DNA of 64,000 bases from Asticcacaulis excentricus (GCF_003966695.1 NZ_AP018827.1:1840501-1904500); one strand, 5' to 3'. Shown: positions 7,560 through 16,929, counted from the stretch's first letter. The notes: generated by a model not told the origin, from the sequence alone. Translations and numbers: made by a program.

Positions 7560-9242
7560 TTACCTGCCCGGCGGGTCCTCCATGGTGTGCAGGTCGCGGC
7601 CGCGCGTTTCCTTCATGAAAATGAGGGCGACCGCGATGGCGGTGGCCCCGATAATCACCGGATACCACAGGCCGAAGAACAGGTTACCTGAACCGGCGAC
7701 CATGGCGAAGGAAATGGCGGGCAGCAGGCCGCCGAACCAGCCGGTGCCGATATTGTAGGGCAGGGACAGGGCCGTATAGCGGATGCGCGTCGGGAACATC
7801 TCGACAAGAGCCGCCGCCATCGGGCCATAAAGCGCCGTGGCCCCAACGGTGAAAACAAACAGAACGGCAAAGATGCCCAGCACATTGACGCGCTTCGGAT
7901 CGGCGGCTTCGGGATAGCCGGCGGCTTTCAGTGCCGCCTTGAGATCGGTCACGGCATTTGTTTTCAGCGTCTTAAGTTCGTCCTTGGACAGAGTATCGCC
8001 CGACTGCACAGCGATGGTGCGCTCCCCGATCTGCACGGTCGCAAAGGTCGCGCCCGGCTCGGTCGGCTTGTTGACATAGGGCACACCCAGCCCGGTCACC
8101 AGCGATTTGGCAAGGTCGCAGGATGAGGTGAACTGCGCCTTACCCACCGGGTCGAACTGCACCGAACACTTGCGCGGATCGGCGAAGATGACGACCGGCG
8201 TGCGGTTGACGGCGTCGTCCAGGGCCGGATTGGCAAAGCGCGCCATCAGGTGGAAGCCGGGCACGAAGCTCAGGATGGCAATAGCGATGCCGAGGATCAT
8301 TACCGGCTTGCGTCCGACGCAGTCCGACAACTGACCCCAGACGACGTAGAGAACCGCGCTAACGATCGAAATACTCATCACCAGCAGGTTGACGGTGGTG
8401 GGCGCCAGCTTGACGCTCTTTTCCAGAAACACTTGCGTGTAGAAGAAGGTCGTGTACCACACCACGCCTTGCGCCGTCATGAAACCGAACAGGGCGATCA
8501 GCACCTGACGCAGGTTCGACCACTGACCAAACGCTTCCTTGAACGGGGCCTTGGAGATATTGCCGCTGTCGTGCAGGGCGCGAAACGCCGGGCTTTCGGC
8601 GGTCTTGGCGCGAATATAGACCGAAATAGCCAGAAGCACGGCGGAGACGATGAAGGGGATGCGCCAGCCCCAGTCGCCGAACGCCTCTTCCTTGACGATG
8701 GTGCGCGTAAGAAAGACGACCAGCAGCGCGATAACCAGCCCCAGCGACGCCGAGGCCTGAATCCACGCCGTATAGGCCCCGCGCTTATCGGCGGGGGCGT
8801 GTTCAGCGACATAGATGACCGCCCCGCCATATTCACCGCCCATCGCAATGCCCTGAAGGATGCGCAAAGCGACCAGCAGCAAGGGCGACCATATCCCTGC
8901 CTGTTCATAGGTGGGCAGGAAGCCGATCAGCACGGTGGCCACCCCCATCAGCAGGATGGTGTAGAGGAAGGTGCCCTTGCGCCCTTTGCGATCACCGATA
9001 TGCCCGAACAGAAGTGCCCCAAACGGTCGCGACAGGAAGCCCAGCGCGAAGGTCAACAGCGCCAGTATCATGCCGGTGGTGTCATCAAGCCCGGTAAAGA
9101 AGTTCTTCGTGATGATCGAGGTCAGGGCCCCGAAAATGAAGAAGTCGTACCACTCAAAGGTCGTACCGGCGGCCGACGCCGCTACAATGGTACGCAGACC
9201 GGCTTCCTTCTGCACGCTGTCTGCCTGCGGGTGTGATGACAT
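7560..9242 (-). CDS. MFS transporter, metabolite:H+ symporter (MHS) family
   Basis: This 560-residue polytopic inner-membrane protein is of the ProP/ShiA/KgtP type. Signatures are TFEWYDFFIFG in helix 1, GHIGDRKGRKGTFL (loop 2-3), RILQGIAMGGEYGGAV (helix 4) and FPTRIRYTALSLPYNIGTG (helix 10-11). Such proteins import organic acids or betaines with protons; the substrate cannot be read here. About 115 residues (roughly 335-450) are inserted between the ninth and tenth helices, containing two Cys and a predicted extracytoplasmic charged region. This matches a known longer MHS subgroup rather than a fusion I can name. Monocistronic, with a downstream terminator. Confidence 0.88.
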   Translation of the reverse strand: MSSHPQADSVQKEAGLRTIVAASAAGTTFEWYDFFIFGALTSIITKNFFTGLDDTTGMILALLTFALGFLSRPFGALLFGHIGDRKGRKGTFLYTILLMGVATVLIGFLPTYEQAGIWSPLLLVALRILQGIAMGGEYGGAVIYVAEHAPADKRGAYTAWIQASASLGLVIALLVVFLTRTIVKEEAFGDWGWRIPFIVSAVLLAISVYIRAKTAESPAFRALHDSGNISKAPFKEAFGQWSNLRQVLIALFGFMTAQGVVWYTTFFYTQVFLEKSVKLAPTTVNLLVMSISIVSAVLYVVWGQLSDCVGRKPVMILGIAIAILSFVPGFHLMARFANPALDDAVNRTPVVIFADPRKCSVQFDPVGKAQFTSSCDLAKSLVTGLGVPYVNKPTEPGATFATVQIGERTIAVQSGDTLSKDELKTLKTNAVTDLKAALKAAGYPEAADPKRVNVLGIFAVLFVFTVGATALYGPMAAALVEMFPTRIRYTALSLPYNIGTGWFGGLLPAISFAMVAGSGNLFFGLWYPVIIGATAIAVALIFMKETRGRDLHTMEDPPGR

Positions 9243-9438
9243 GGACTGACCCTGTTATGGTTAACTGTGTTATGCGTTGGACTGCGCATTTGATCGAAGC
9301 CGCGCGCCCTGACAAGGGGGGTGTTACGCAAACAACAGAAAACAATCGGTTTCGCCACGCCTTTGCCGACAGGAATTGACGGCGCACGACCTATGGCTTA
9401 GGCCAGAACCAGAGACAAAGTCAGAGGTTTTTTACAGC

Positions 9439-10059
9439 GTGACCATCCATTATCATGAAGGCGATTTGCCCAACGGCCTTGATCTGGGCGCGGTGGTTGC
9501 CATTGACTCCGAAACCATGGGCCTGCGCTTCGGGCGCGATGACCTGTGCGTCGTGCAGTTGTCAGCGGGGGATGGCGATGCCCACGTCGTGCGGCTCAAC
9601 CGCCCGGCCTATGACTGCCCCAATCTGAAAGCCCTGCTCACCGATGCCGGGGTCTTGAAGCTGTTCCATTTCGGGCGTTTTGATATCGGCATGTTCCTGC
9701 TGCATCTGGGCGTGGTGACGGCCCCCGTCTATTGCACCAAGATCGCCTCAAAGCTGGCGCGCACCTATACGGATCGCCACGGTCTGAAAGACCTGGTGCG
9801 TGAGCTTTTGTCCGTCGATATCTCCAAGGCGCAGCAAAGCTCGGACTGGGGGGCGCAAACCCTGACACCGGAACAACTGGCCTATGCGGCCTCGGATGTG
9901 CTGCATCTGCATACCTTGCGCGAAAAGCTCGATGTCATGCTGGCGCGCGAAGGGCGCAGTGAGCTGGCGCAGGGCTGTTTCGATTTTTTACCGCACCGCG
10001 TCAAACTGGATTTGGCAGGTTGGGAAGATACGGATATATTCGCTCATTCATGGAGCTGA
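9439..10059 (+). CDS. rnd: Ribonuclease D (3'-5' exonuclease, short form)
   Basis: This 206-residue DEDDy exonuclease consists of the catalytic domain only, as is usual in alphaproteobacteria, where the HRDC domains are absent. ExoI is AIDSETMGL, ExoII is LKLFHFGRFDIGMF, and ExoIII includes YAASDVLHLHTL with the catalytic Tyr/Asp. It trims structured RNA 3' ends, including tRNA precursors. GTG 9439 is chosen because MTIHYHEGDLP is the family N-terminus; an upstream TTG at 9376 would add a poor leader. It is the first gene of a run into lptC-lptA-lptB-rpoN. Confidence 0.88.
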   Translation: MTIHYHEGDLPNGLDLGAVVAIDSETMGLRFGRDDLCVVQLSAGDGDAHVVRLNRPAYDCPNLKALLTDAGVLKLFHFGRFDIGMFLLHLGVVTAPVYCTKIASKLARTYTDRHGLKDLVRELLSVDISKAQQSSDWGAQTLTPEQLAYAASDVLHLHTLREKLDVMLAREGRSELAQGCFDFLPHRVKLDLAGWEDTDIFAHSWS

Positions 10060-10090
10060 AAACGCCCCGCAGATGAGGATTTCTGCCGCC

Positions 10091-10747
10091 ATGCCGGCCA
10101 TTGAAACCGCGACGCACGACCATGCCGATGCCCGCCAACGCCTGAATATTCAGGCGTTGGCGTGGAAAAAGCGTTCGCGCAAAATTTCCCGTCTGCGCCT
10201 TATCTTCCCCGGACTTATTGTCGGCCTGATCCTCGTTATGATCGTGTGGATCATTGTGCAAAGCGTCATCAATTCGATGAACGTCTATACGACAACCGGC
10301 GAAGACATCCGTATGACGAACCCGTTTTACACCGACCGCAGCCGCAATGGGGAGCGCTATGAGATGCGCGGCCTTGAGGCGGTGCGTAAGGGGCGTAATT
10401 CGCCGATCGTCACCCTGACCGCCCCGCGTCTGGAAATCCGTTCGGAGAACAGCCGCCCGTCGGCGCTGGAAGGCGCAGCCGGGGTCTATGACGATACCAA
10501 ACGCCGCTTTACGGTTAACAAGGACGTGACGCTGAATTCAGGTAACGGCCTCTCTTTGCGGACGCAGGCCGCTGACGTCGATCTTCAGAACGCGGTGATT
10601 ACCGGCAATACGCCGGTCGAAGGCCGCTGGCAGACCGGCGTGGTCAATGCGCAGGCCTTCCGCGTTGAGCAAAACGGGCGCAAGGTTGTGTTTTACGGTA
10701 AACCGGGTCAGCAGGTGACCGGCACGCTTTCGGGCGGCGAAGACTGA
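10091..10747 (+). CDS. lptC: LPS export protein LptC
   Basis: This bitopic inner-membrane protein of 218 residues is the periplasmic tether that receives lipopolysaccharide from LptBFG and passes it to LptA. It has a basic N-terminus (KKRSRKISRLRL), one transmembrane helix (FPGLIVGLILVMIVWIIVQS) and a beta-jellyroll periplasmic domain with DUF1239-type strands (GRWQTGVVNAQAFRVEQNG). ATG 10091 has GAGGA about 11 nt upstream; ATG 10073, six codons earlier, is possible. It is 25 bp ahead of lptA, so function follows from order as well as from topology. Confidence 0.82.
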   Translation: MPAIETATHDHADARQRLNIQALAWKKRSRKISRLRLIFPGLIVGLILVMIVWIIVQSVINSMNVYTTTGEDIRMTNPFYTDRSRNGERYEMRGLEAVRKGRNSPIVTLTAPRLEIRSENSRPSALEGAAGVYDDTKRRFTVNKDVTLNSGNGLSLRTQAADVDLQNAVITGNTPVEGRWQTGVVNAQAFRVEQNGRKVVFYGKPGQQVTGTLSGGED

Positions 10748-10772
10748 CATTTTTTAAAGGATATATCCGGCC

Positions 10773-11303
10773 ATGAAGATCAGGACAACAGTGTGGGTGA
10801 TGGGGGTGGCTGTGTTGCTGGCGGCGCCGGTGGCGTGGGCACAGTTTGTACCCACCAAGGAAAACCCTATCGCCTATGCGGCGGATACGTTTGAGGCCGA
10901 TGAAGGCAGCCATACGGCCACCTTTACCGGCAGCGTCGAATTCCTTCAGGACACGTCGCGGCTGCGCGCTGATAAGGTGACCGTCACCTATGGGCAAAAT
11001 CAGGCGACCGGTAAGTGGGACGTGCTGTCTACCGCCGAAGCCGTTGGCAATGTGTACTATGTCGTGGACGATCAGGTGATGACCGGCAACCGCGCCGTCT
11101 ACACCAAGGGCACCGACACCATGGTCATGACCGGCAATGTGGTACTCAAGCAGGGTCAGAACGTGATGGAAGGCAGCCGCCTCGTCTATAATGTCGGCGC
11201 CAAGAAATCGAGCATGGACGGCGTGCCGACCACGGGCAGCAAGAGCCGCGTGCGCGGGGTCTTCTATCCGGATCAGGCCTCAAACCAGAAGAAGACGCAA
11301 TAG
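10773..11303 (+). CDS. lptA: LPS transport periplasmic protein LptA (OstA-like)
   Basis: This 176-residue protein has a Sec signal peptide (cleavage after PVAWA, about residue 23) and then the OstA beta-jellyroll repeats (EADEGSHTATFTGSVEFLQD, LRADKVTVTYG, MTGNVVLKQGQNVMEGSRLVYN). It bridges the periplasm between LptC and LptD for lipopolysaccharide export. An AAAGGA ribosome site precedes ATG 10773. Its stop is one base before the lptB start, which implies tight coupling. Confidence 0.9.
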   Translation: MKIRTTVWVMGVAVLLAAPVAWAQFVPTKENPIAYAADTFEADEGSHTATFTGSVEFLQDTSRLRADKVTVTYGQNQATGKWDVLSTAEAVGNVYYVVDDQVMTGNRAVYTKGTDTMVMTGNVVLKQGQNVMEGSRLVYNVGAKKSSMDGVPTTGSKSRVRGVFYPDQASNQKKTQ

Positions 11304-11304
11304 A

Positions 11305-12096
11305 ATGGCCGTTGTTCCCACACTGGATGCCCGCAGCGCCGCCGATATACGCAGCGCCGAGACGCTGGACGCGGCCGACGGTCTGCGCGTCGAAGGCATC
11401 GGCAAATCGTACAAGGAACGCGCGGTGGTCAAGACCGTGTCGCTGTCCCTGCGTCGCGGTGAAGCCGTGGGCCTACTGGGGCCCAACGGCGCGGGTAAAA
11501 CCACCTGCTTCTATATGATTACCGGGCTGGTGCAGCCGGACTATGGCACCATTAGTCTGGATGGTCACGACATCACAGCTCAGCCTATGTATCAGCGCGC
11601 GCGCATGGGGCTTGGGTATCTGCCGCAGGAATCTTCGATTTTTCGGGGCCTGAACGTCGAACAAAACCTTCAGGCCGTGCTGGAACTGCGCCTCAGCAGC
11701 CGTTCGCAAATCGACGCCGAGGTAACGCGCCTGCTCGAAGAACTGCACATCACCCATATCCGCAAATCGCCCGCCACCGCCCTTTCGGGGGGTGAGCGTC
11801 GCCGCGTCGAAATCGCTCGTGCTCTGGCCGGTGATCCGTCCTTTATCCTGCTGGATGAGCCGTTCGCCGGTATCGACCCGCTGGCCATTTCGGATATCCG
11901 CGATGTGGTGGGCTATCTCAAACACCGCGGCATCGGTATCCTGATCACCGACCACAATGTGCGCGAAACGCTCGACATTATCGACCGGGCCTCGATTATC
12001 CATTCGGGCGAAGTGCTGTTCGAGGGCACGCCGGATGAAATCCGCCATAACCCCGAAGTGCGCCGCGTCTATCTGGGTGAGAATTTCGACGGCTAA
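11305..12096 (+). CDS. lptB: LPS export ABC transporter ATP-binding protein LptB
   Basis: This 263-residue cytoplasmic ATPase powers lipopolysaccharide extraction with LptF/LptG. Motifs in order are Walker A GPNGAGKTT, Q-loop YLPQESSIFRGL, signature LSGGERRRVEIARAL, Walker B FILLDEPFAGIDP and switch His in LITDHNVRET, all in the LptB consensus form. About 20 extra residues precede the usual start (MAVVPTLDARSAAD), typical of Caulobacterales. It sits between lptA and rpoN, the widely conserved lptCAB-rpoN-hpf-ptsN arrangement. Confidence 0.95.
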   Translation: MAVVPTLDARSAADIRSAETLDAADGLRVEGIGKSYKERAVVKTVSLSLRRGEAVGLLGPNGAGKTTCFYMITGLVQPDYGTISLDGHDITAQPMYQRARMGLGYLPQESSIFRGLNVEQNLQAVLELRLSSRSQIDAEVTRLLEELHITHIRKSPATALSGGERRRVEIARALAGDPSFILLDEPFAGIDPLAISDIRDVVGYLKHRGIGILITDHNVRETLDIIDRASIIHSGEVLFEGTPDEIRHNPEVRRVYLGENFDG

Positions 12097-12184
12097 CCCG
12101 ATGTCTGCGGCTTTTCCACCGGTTTTTCTGACCTGTGGAAAGGGGTTAACCTAATTTAAGGTGTTAACGTCTAAGCTCCGGTCC

Positions 12185-13693
12185 ATGTCATTAGGGCAAA
12201 GGCTGGAAATCAGACAAGGGCAGGGGCTCGTTATCACGCCCCAGTTGCAGCAAGCGATCAAGCTTCTGCAATTGTCGAACCTTGAACTGGAGGCCGTAGT
12301 CGAGGCTGAGCTGGAGCGCAATCCGCTGTTGCTGCGCGAAGACGGCGACGGTGGCCCGGATGCGCCAGATACCGAGTCCGACCTGCCCCGCGAAGAGCGC
12401 GGTGAACTGGAACTCTCCGACCGCGATACACAGCAGGCCAATTCCGATCTCGACGCCTCCGAAGGCGATGTCTATGGCGACGATGAGCCGACGGTGCGTG
12501 AACCTGTGGCCTCGGCCGACATCGGCGAAGGGCCGATGGTCGACTGGACCCGCGCCGGCAAGGGTGGCGGTTTCGATGGCGATGGCGATACGCTCGACCG
12601 CGCCATGAGCCGCGACAAAACGCTGGCGGAACACCTGATGGATCAGGCCCTGATCGCGGGCTTTAGCGCGCCCGAAATGGCCGTGGCGCAAATCCTGATC
12701 GATGCCGTGGATGAAGGCGGTTACCTGCGCGCCGATCTGACGGAAATCGCCGAACGCCTTGGCTGTGCGATGGACCTGATCGAAAAGGTACTGACGGTCT
12801 GTCAGGGCTTTGAACCGACCGGCGTCATGGCGCGCTCAGTGCCCGAATGCCTGAAACTGCAACTGATTGAGCGGAACCGCTTTGATCCGGCTATGGCGGC
12901 GCTGATCGACAATCTGGAGCTTTTGGCGCGCCGTGATCTGAGCGCCCTGCGGCGGGCCTGCGGCGTTGATGACGAAGACCTGGCGGAGATGATCCGCGAA
13001 CTAAAGGCCCTGACACCGCGTCCGGGGGCGGCCTTTGGCGCGGAACCACAGGCCGGCGTGGTGCCGGATGTGTTTGTGCGTCAGGACCCGTCGGGCGGCT
13101 GGCGCGTCGATCTCAACAGCGACACCCTGCCGCGCGTTCTGGTCGATCAGAGCTACCACGCCAAGGTGGCGACCTCGGCGCGTTCGGATCAGGAAAAGAC
13201 CTATCTCAACGAATGCTTGTCGCAGGCCAACTGGCTGATCAAAAGCCTTGATCAGCGCGCGCGCACCATCCTCAAGGTGTCGGCGGAAATCGTGCGTCAG
13301 CAGGACGGCTTCTTCGTCTATGGCGTTGAACACCTGCGCCCCCTGAACCTGAAGACGGTGGCTGAGGCCGTGGGGATGCACGAATCGACCATTTCGCGCG
13401 TCACGACCAATAAATATATCTCGACCCCGCGCGGCGTTTTTGAACTGAAATTCTTTTTCACCTCGGCCATTGCCGCGGCCGATGGTTCCGAGGCCCATTC
13501 CGCTGAGTCGGTGCGTCACAAGATCAAGCACCTGATCGAAGGCGAAAAGGCCTCTGGCGAAGTGCTGTCCGACGACCGCATCGTCGAAATTCTCAAAGAG
13601 GCCGGCGTCGATATCGCCCGCCGCACCGTGGCCAAGTACCGCGAAGCCCTGCGCATCCCATCTTCGGTCGAGCGCAAGCGGATGATCCGCTAA
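12185..13693 (+). CDS. rpoN: RNA polymerase sigma-54 factor
   Basis: This 502-residue protein has region I (QRLEIRQGQGLVITPQLQQAI), an acidic region II of about 100 residues, the core-binding domain, a helix-turn-helix (TVAEAVGMHESTISRVTTNK) and the RpoN box ARRTVAKYREALRIPSS. It directs enhancer-dependent transcription, including flagellar and stalk genes in Caulobacterales. ATG 12185 matches the family start (MSLGQRLEIRQGQ); an in-frame GTG at 12161 is less likely. TTAA tetranucleotides cluster just upstream (12146, 12156, 12164), weakly reminiscent of CtrA half-sites. Confidence 0.95.
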   Translation: MSLGQRLEIRQGQGLVITPQLQQAIKLLQLSNLELEAVVEAELERNPLLLREDGDGGPDAPDTESDLPREERGELELSDRDTQQANSDLDASEGDVYGDDEPTVREPVASADIGEGPMVDWTRAGKGGGFDGDGDTLDRAMSRDKTLAEHLMDQALIAGFSAPEMAVAQILIDAVDEGGYLRADLTEIAERLGCAMDLIEKVLTVCQGFEPTGVMARSVPECLKLQLIERNRFDPAMAALIDNLELLARRDLSALRRACGVDDEDLAEMIRELKALTPRPGAAFGAEPQAGVVPDVFVRQDPSGGWRVDLNSDTLPRVLVDQSYHAKVATSARSDQEKTYLNECLSQANWLIKSLDQRARTILKVSAEIVRQQDGFFVYGVEHLRPLNLKTVAEAVGMHESTISRVTTNKYISTPRGVFELKFFFTSAIAAADGSEAHSAESVRHKIKHLIEGEKASGEVLSDDRIVEILKEAGVDIARRTVAKYREALRIPSSVERKRMIR

Positions 13694-13925
13694 GTCCTTT
13701 GACTTGCGCAATCGTTGGCGCAGTTTGTGGGTAATTAACCGTTAAAATTCAAGGCGAAGGCTGCGATTTACGGTCGCAGTCCCTACACATTTTCTTGATT
13801 TTTCATCTGGGCCCAGAAGCGTACAGTCGAAGACGGACCCACGGTCCGTAAAATGGCTGGGGCTCAAGGTCGCCCGCCCTCCAGTGTGGCGACGTCTTTG
13901 CAGATTAAAGGAGCGAGTTATCGCC
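13694..13925. other. rpoN-hpf intergenic region with a palindrome
   Basis: The 232-bp gap contains a perfect palindrome ACGGACC-CAC-GGTCCGT at 13833-13849 and, just ahead of hpf, the ribosome site AAAGGAG (13908-13914). No T-run follows the palindrome, so it looks like an operator or RNA hairpin rather than a terminator. It implies hpf can be transcribed independently of rpoN. No gene was seen here. Confidence 0.4.
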
Positions 13926-14549
13926 ATGCAAATACAGGTTACCGGGAAAAAAGTTGAATTGGGTGCTGCGCTTCAGGAGCGCATCGAAACCGAACTCAAT
14001 GCGGGGATCACCAAATACTTCGATCGCGGTGGTGCATCCGCCGAAGTGACGATCTCCAAGCAGGGCCATCAGTTCAAAGCCGACTGCTGGGTGCGCCTTG
14101 CCTCCGGTCAGACCCTTGTCGCTCACGCTTTTGGCGGCGACGCCCACGCGGCCTTTGACGGCACGCTCGACCACATGGAAAAGCGTATCCGTCGCTATAA
14201 GCGCCGCCTGAAGGACCACTATCCGACCAATACGCCGACCAAGCACGAAATGGCCCCGCTGACCGTCATTCAGGGCAGCGACCTCATCGACGATGAGCCT
14301 GAGCTGGACGATGGCATGGACCACGACAGCCCGCCCCAGCCGATGATCATTGCCGAAACCGAAGCGGCCATCCGCACGCTGAGCGTCTCTCAGGCGGTGG
14401 CTGAGCTGGAGCTTTCCAACTATCCGGTCATCATGTTCCGCAATGCGGGGCATGGCGGGCTGTCGGTGCTTTACCGTCGCCCCGACGGCAATATTGGCTG
14501 GATCGATCCGGAACGCACCAAGCCGAAACTCAACGGTAAGGCGCATTGA
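13926..14549 (+). CDS. hpf: Ribosome hibernation promoting factor, long form
   Basis: This 207-residue protein has an N-terminal S30AE domain (MQIQVTGKKVELGAALQERI; basic helix HMEKRIRRYKRRLKDHY, about 80-100) and a C-terminal dimerisation domain (about 150-205; ELSNYPVIMFRNAGHGGLSV, RRPDGNIGWIDP). Long HPF forms 100S ribosome dimers in stationary phase. ATG 13926 with AAAGGAGCGAG upstream is preferred to an in-frame upstream ATG in the leader. It is part of rpoN-hpf-ptsN. Confidence 0.93.
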   Translation: MQIQVTGKKVELGAALQERIETELNAGITKYFDRGGASAEVTISKQGHQFKADCWVRLASGQTLVAHAFGGDAHAAFDGTLDHMEKRIRRYKRRLKDHYPTNTPTKHEMAPLTVIQGSDLIDDEPELDDGMDHDSPPQPMIIAETEAAIRTLSVSQAVAELELSNYPVIMFRNAGHGGLSVLYRRPDGNIGWIDPERTKPKLNGKAH

Positions 14550-14550
14550 A

Positions 14551-14650
14551 GCGCATTCCGAAAAGTGGGTCCCACTTTTCGGATAAAATGCGCGCCAAAG
14601 CGAAATAACCAGAGCACGTTTCGATTGGATTCAATCGAAACGTGCTCTGG
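14551..14650. repeat. Dispersed two-hairpin repeat, variant copy B
   Basis: The first hairpin is GCGCATTCCGAAAAGTGGG / CCCACTTTTCGG..AATGCGC (14551-14593). After a short linker follows a second hairpin CAGAGCACGTTTCGATTG / CAATCGAAACGTGCTCTG (about 14610-14649). Architecture and the core CCGAAAAGTGG match the other copies, but arm sequences have diverged. It lies between hpf and ptsN; the rest of the gap to 14814 shows nothing recognisable. Confidence 0.75.
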
Positions 14651-14814
14651 CTCGACGCGGTGCCGCGAAAATTTCATAAACAGGCCAAAGAGCCGAAGTT
14701 GACTTGAGTGGGCGCTGTCTGTAAGGGCTGGCGCGGTCGCGTACCGCCGTTTGAGCGGCGGATGACCGCGCATGGCTCTATCGGTCCTGTGCCCGCAAAC
14801 TTGATGGATATGGT

Positions 14815-15288
14815 ATGTTCCTCACCGAAGTGCTTGACCGGAACAGCGTCGCCGGGCCGGTAAGCGCCAATTCCAAGCGCAATGCCTTGCAGATCGTCGC
14901 TGATGTGGCGGAACGGACGCTTGGGGCCTATGGGCTTGAGGCCGATGCCATCCTTCAGGGCCTGCTGGAGCGCGAAAAGCTCAGCTCAACCGGCGTGGGT
15001 CAGGGCGTGGCCGTGCCCCATGCGGCCTTGCCGGGTCTGACCCGTATGCACGGCGTCTTTATCCGTCTGGAAACCCCGGTCAGCTATGAGGCCATCGACG
15101 ATGTGCCCGTCGATCTGATCTTCGCCCTGTTTGCGCCGGAAGAGGCGGGTTCCGAACACCTGCGGGCTCTGGCCAAGGTGTCGCGCATCCTGCGTCAGAA
15201 GGAGCTGCGAGAGCAATTGCGTCAGGTCGATACGGCGGATGCACTCTACGCGCTGCTCAACCGCACCGAAACCAGCCACGCGGCCTAA
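14815..15288 (+). CDS. ptsN: PTS IIA-like nitrogen regulatory protein PtsN
   Basis: This 157-residue EIIA-Ntr protein is the output of the nitrogen phosphotransferase cascade (PtsP-PtsO-PtsN). The phospho-acceptor is the His of GVAVPHAALPGL (about residue 67), preceded by LLEREKLSSTGVGQG as in the family. Later motifs include PVDLIFALFAPEEAGSEHL. It follows rpoN and hpf as in most proteobacteria but is separated from hpf by 265 bp holding a repeat, so it may have its own promoter. No strong ribosome site is visible. Confidence 0.93.
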   Translation: MFLTEVLDRNSVAGPVSANSKRNALQIVADVAERTLGAYGLEADAILQGLLEREKLSSTGVGQGVAVPHAALPGLTRMHGVFIRLETPVSYEAIDDVPVDLIFALFAPEEAGSEHLRALAKVSRILRQKELREQLRQVDTADALYALLNRTETSHAA

Positions 15289-15297
15289 GTCACGGGA

Positions 15298-16836
15298 TTA
15301 AGGGCGCATATGGCCGGTGCGGGCGTAGCGTTCGTGCCAGCTCAAGGCTTCAGACAGCAGGTGCGGGGTCTGCCCGCCGCGCTCGCGGCAGGCGCGCTCG
15401 AAATAATCAGTGAGCAAGTCGCGATAATCGGCATGGGCGCAATGGGCGATGACCTGTCGCGCCCGTTCGCGCGGGGCCAGACCGCGCAGGTCGGCCAGTC
15501 CGTTTTCCGTCGCCAGTATATCGACATCGTGCTCGGTATGATCGACGTGGCTGGCCATAGGCACGACGGCGGAGATGGCCCCGCCCTTAGCCTGAGACTT
15601 GGCGACGAAGATCGACAGATAGGCATTGCGAGCAAAATCGCCTGAGCCGCCGATGCCGTTCATCATGTGCGTGCCGCCGACATGGGTCGAGTTGACATTG
15701 CCGTACAGATCGAATTCCAGCGCCGTATTGATGGCGATGATGCCGAGGCGGCGGATGACTTCCGGATGGTTGGAAATTTCCTGCGGCCGCAGGATGATGC
15801 GGTCGCGATAGGTCTCAATGTGATTGAAGACACGCTCGGCCCAGGGCGCGCTGAGCGTCACCGAGCAACCGGAGGCATAGAGCAGCTTGCCCGAATCGAT
15901 CAACTCAAAGGTCGAATCCTGCAAGACCTCGGAATACATGCGCAGATTATGGAAATTCGAGCGGTTCAGCTCGCTTAAGACCGCATTGGCGATGACGCCG
16001 ATGCCGGCCTGAATGGGGTTGAGCGACGGCGGCAGACGGCCCTGCTTCACTTCGTTTTGCAGAAAATCGACCAGATGCGCGCCAATGGCGGTGGTCGCCG
16101 GGTCGGGTGTCGCCACGCGGGCCGGGCTGTCGGCCTCGCGCGTAATGACGATGGCGGCGATCTTGGCGGGGTCGATGGGGATATAGGGCGTCCCGACGCG
16201 GCTGTCGCAGGTGACGACCGGCACCGGCGTGCGCGACGGGCGTTTGGCCGGGATGAAGATGTCGTGCATCCCTTCCATGGCCGCCGAATAGGTGAGGTTC
16301 AGCTCGATGATCACCTTAGGCGCCAGTATGGCAAAGGAGGCGCTGTTGCCGACCGAGGTGGAGGGCACGATGCCGCCGTCTTCGGTAATGGCCACGGCTT
16401 CGATCACCGCCACATCGACCGGGCCGACCTGCCGCGAACGCAGGGCTTCGACCGTTTCGGACAGGTGTTGATCGATAAACATCACCTCGCCGCGATTGAT
16501 GGCGGCACGCAAGGTGTCGTCCACCTGAAACGGCATCCGCCGCGCCAGCAGCCCGGCTTCATAGAGGAGCTTATCGGTATTGTGCCCCAGCGACGCACCG
16601 GTAATGACCGTTAGCTTCATCGGGTGGGTTTTGGCGCGCTCGGCCAGAGCCAGAGGCACGGCCTTGGCGTCACCGGCGCGGGTGAAACCGCTCAGGCCGA
16701 TGGTCATGCCGTCGTGGATCAGGCTGGCGGCCTGATCCGGCGTGGCGATGCGCGTCAGCAGATCAGAACAGCGAATACGCGCAAGGATTTCGCTATCCAG
16801 CGCGGGGGCAAGGGTGGTAATCGGGCCGTTCATCAA
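15298..16836 (-). CDS. Succinyl-CoA:acetate CoA-transferase (acetyl-CoA hydrolase/transferase family)
   Basis: This 512-residue cytoplasmic enzyme of CoA-transferase class I moves CoA between succinyl-CoA and acetate. The likely catalytic Glu is E303 in MYSEVLQDS, where the Acetobacter AarC glutamate lies. Other family blocks are GLSGFTRAGDAKAVP (about 48-62), EDGGIVPSTSVGNS (about 152-165) and LEFDLYGNVNSTHVGGTHMM (about 373-392). It would let acetate enter or leave the TCA cycle without acetyl-CoA synthetase. Monocistronic and convergent with ptsN (9-bp gap). Confidence 0.9.
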   Translation of the reverse strand: MMNGPITTLAPALDSEILARIRCSDLLTRIATPDQAASLIHDGMTIGLSGFTRAGDAKAVPLALAERAKTHPMKLTVITGASLGHNTDKLLYEAGLLARRMPFQVDDTLRAAINRGEVMFIDQHLSETVEALRSRQVGPVDVAVIEAVAITEDGGIVPSTSVGNSASFAILAPKVIIELNLTYSAAMEGMHDIFIPAKRPSRTPVPVVTCDSRVGTPYIPIDPAKIAAIVITREADSPARVATPDPATTAIGAHLVDFLQNEVKQGRLPPSLNPIQAGIGVIANAVLSELNRSNFHNLRMYSEVLQDSTFELIDSGKLLYASGCSVTLSAPWAERVFNHIETYRDRIILRPQEISNHPEVIRRLGIIAINTALEFDLYGNVNSTHVGGTHMMNGIGGSGDFARNAYLSIFVAKSQAKGGAISAVVPMASHVDHTEHDVDILATENGLADLRGLAPRERARQVIAHCAHADYRDLLTDYFERACRERGGQTPHLLSEALSWHERYARTGHMRP

Positions 16837-16929
16837 CGCACACTCCGGGTTGTCCGGAAGTAATGACCCGGTGGCTCACGCCGGCGCAAGGCGTTTTTCG
16901 CTGGTGCGACTATATGCGCATAGGTGAAA

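Noticed and set aside
8250-9236. 328-codon plus-strand frame opposite the MHS transporter
   Set aside because: Shadow frame; the transporter is clear on the other strand.
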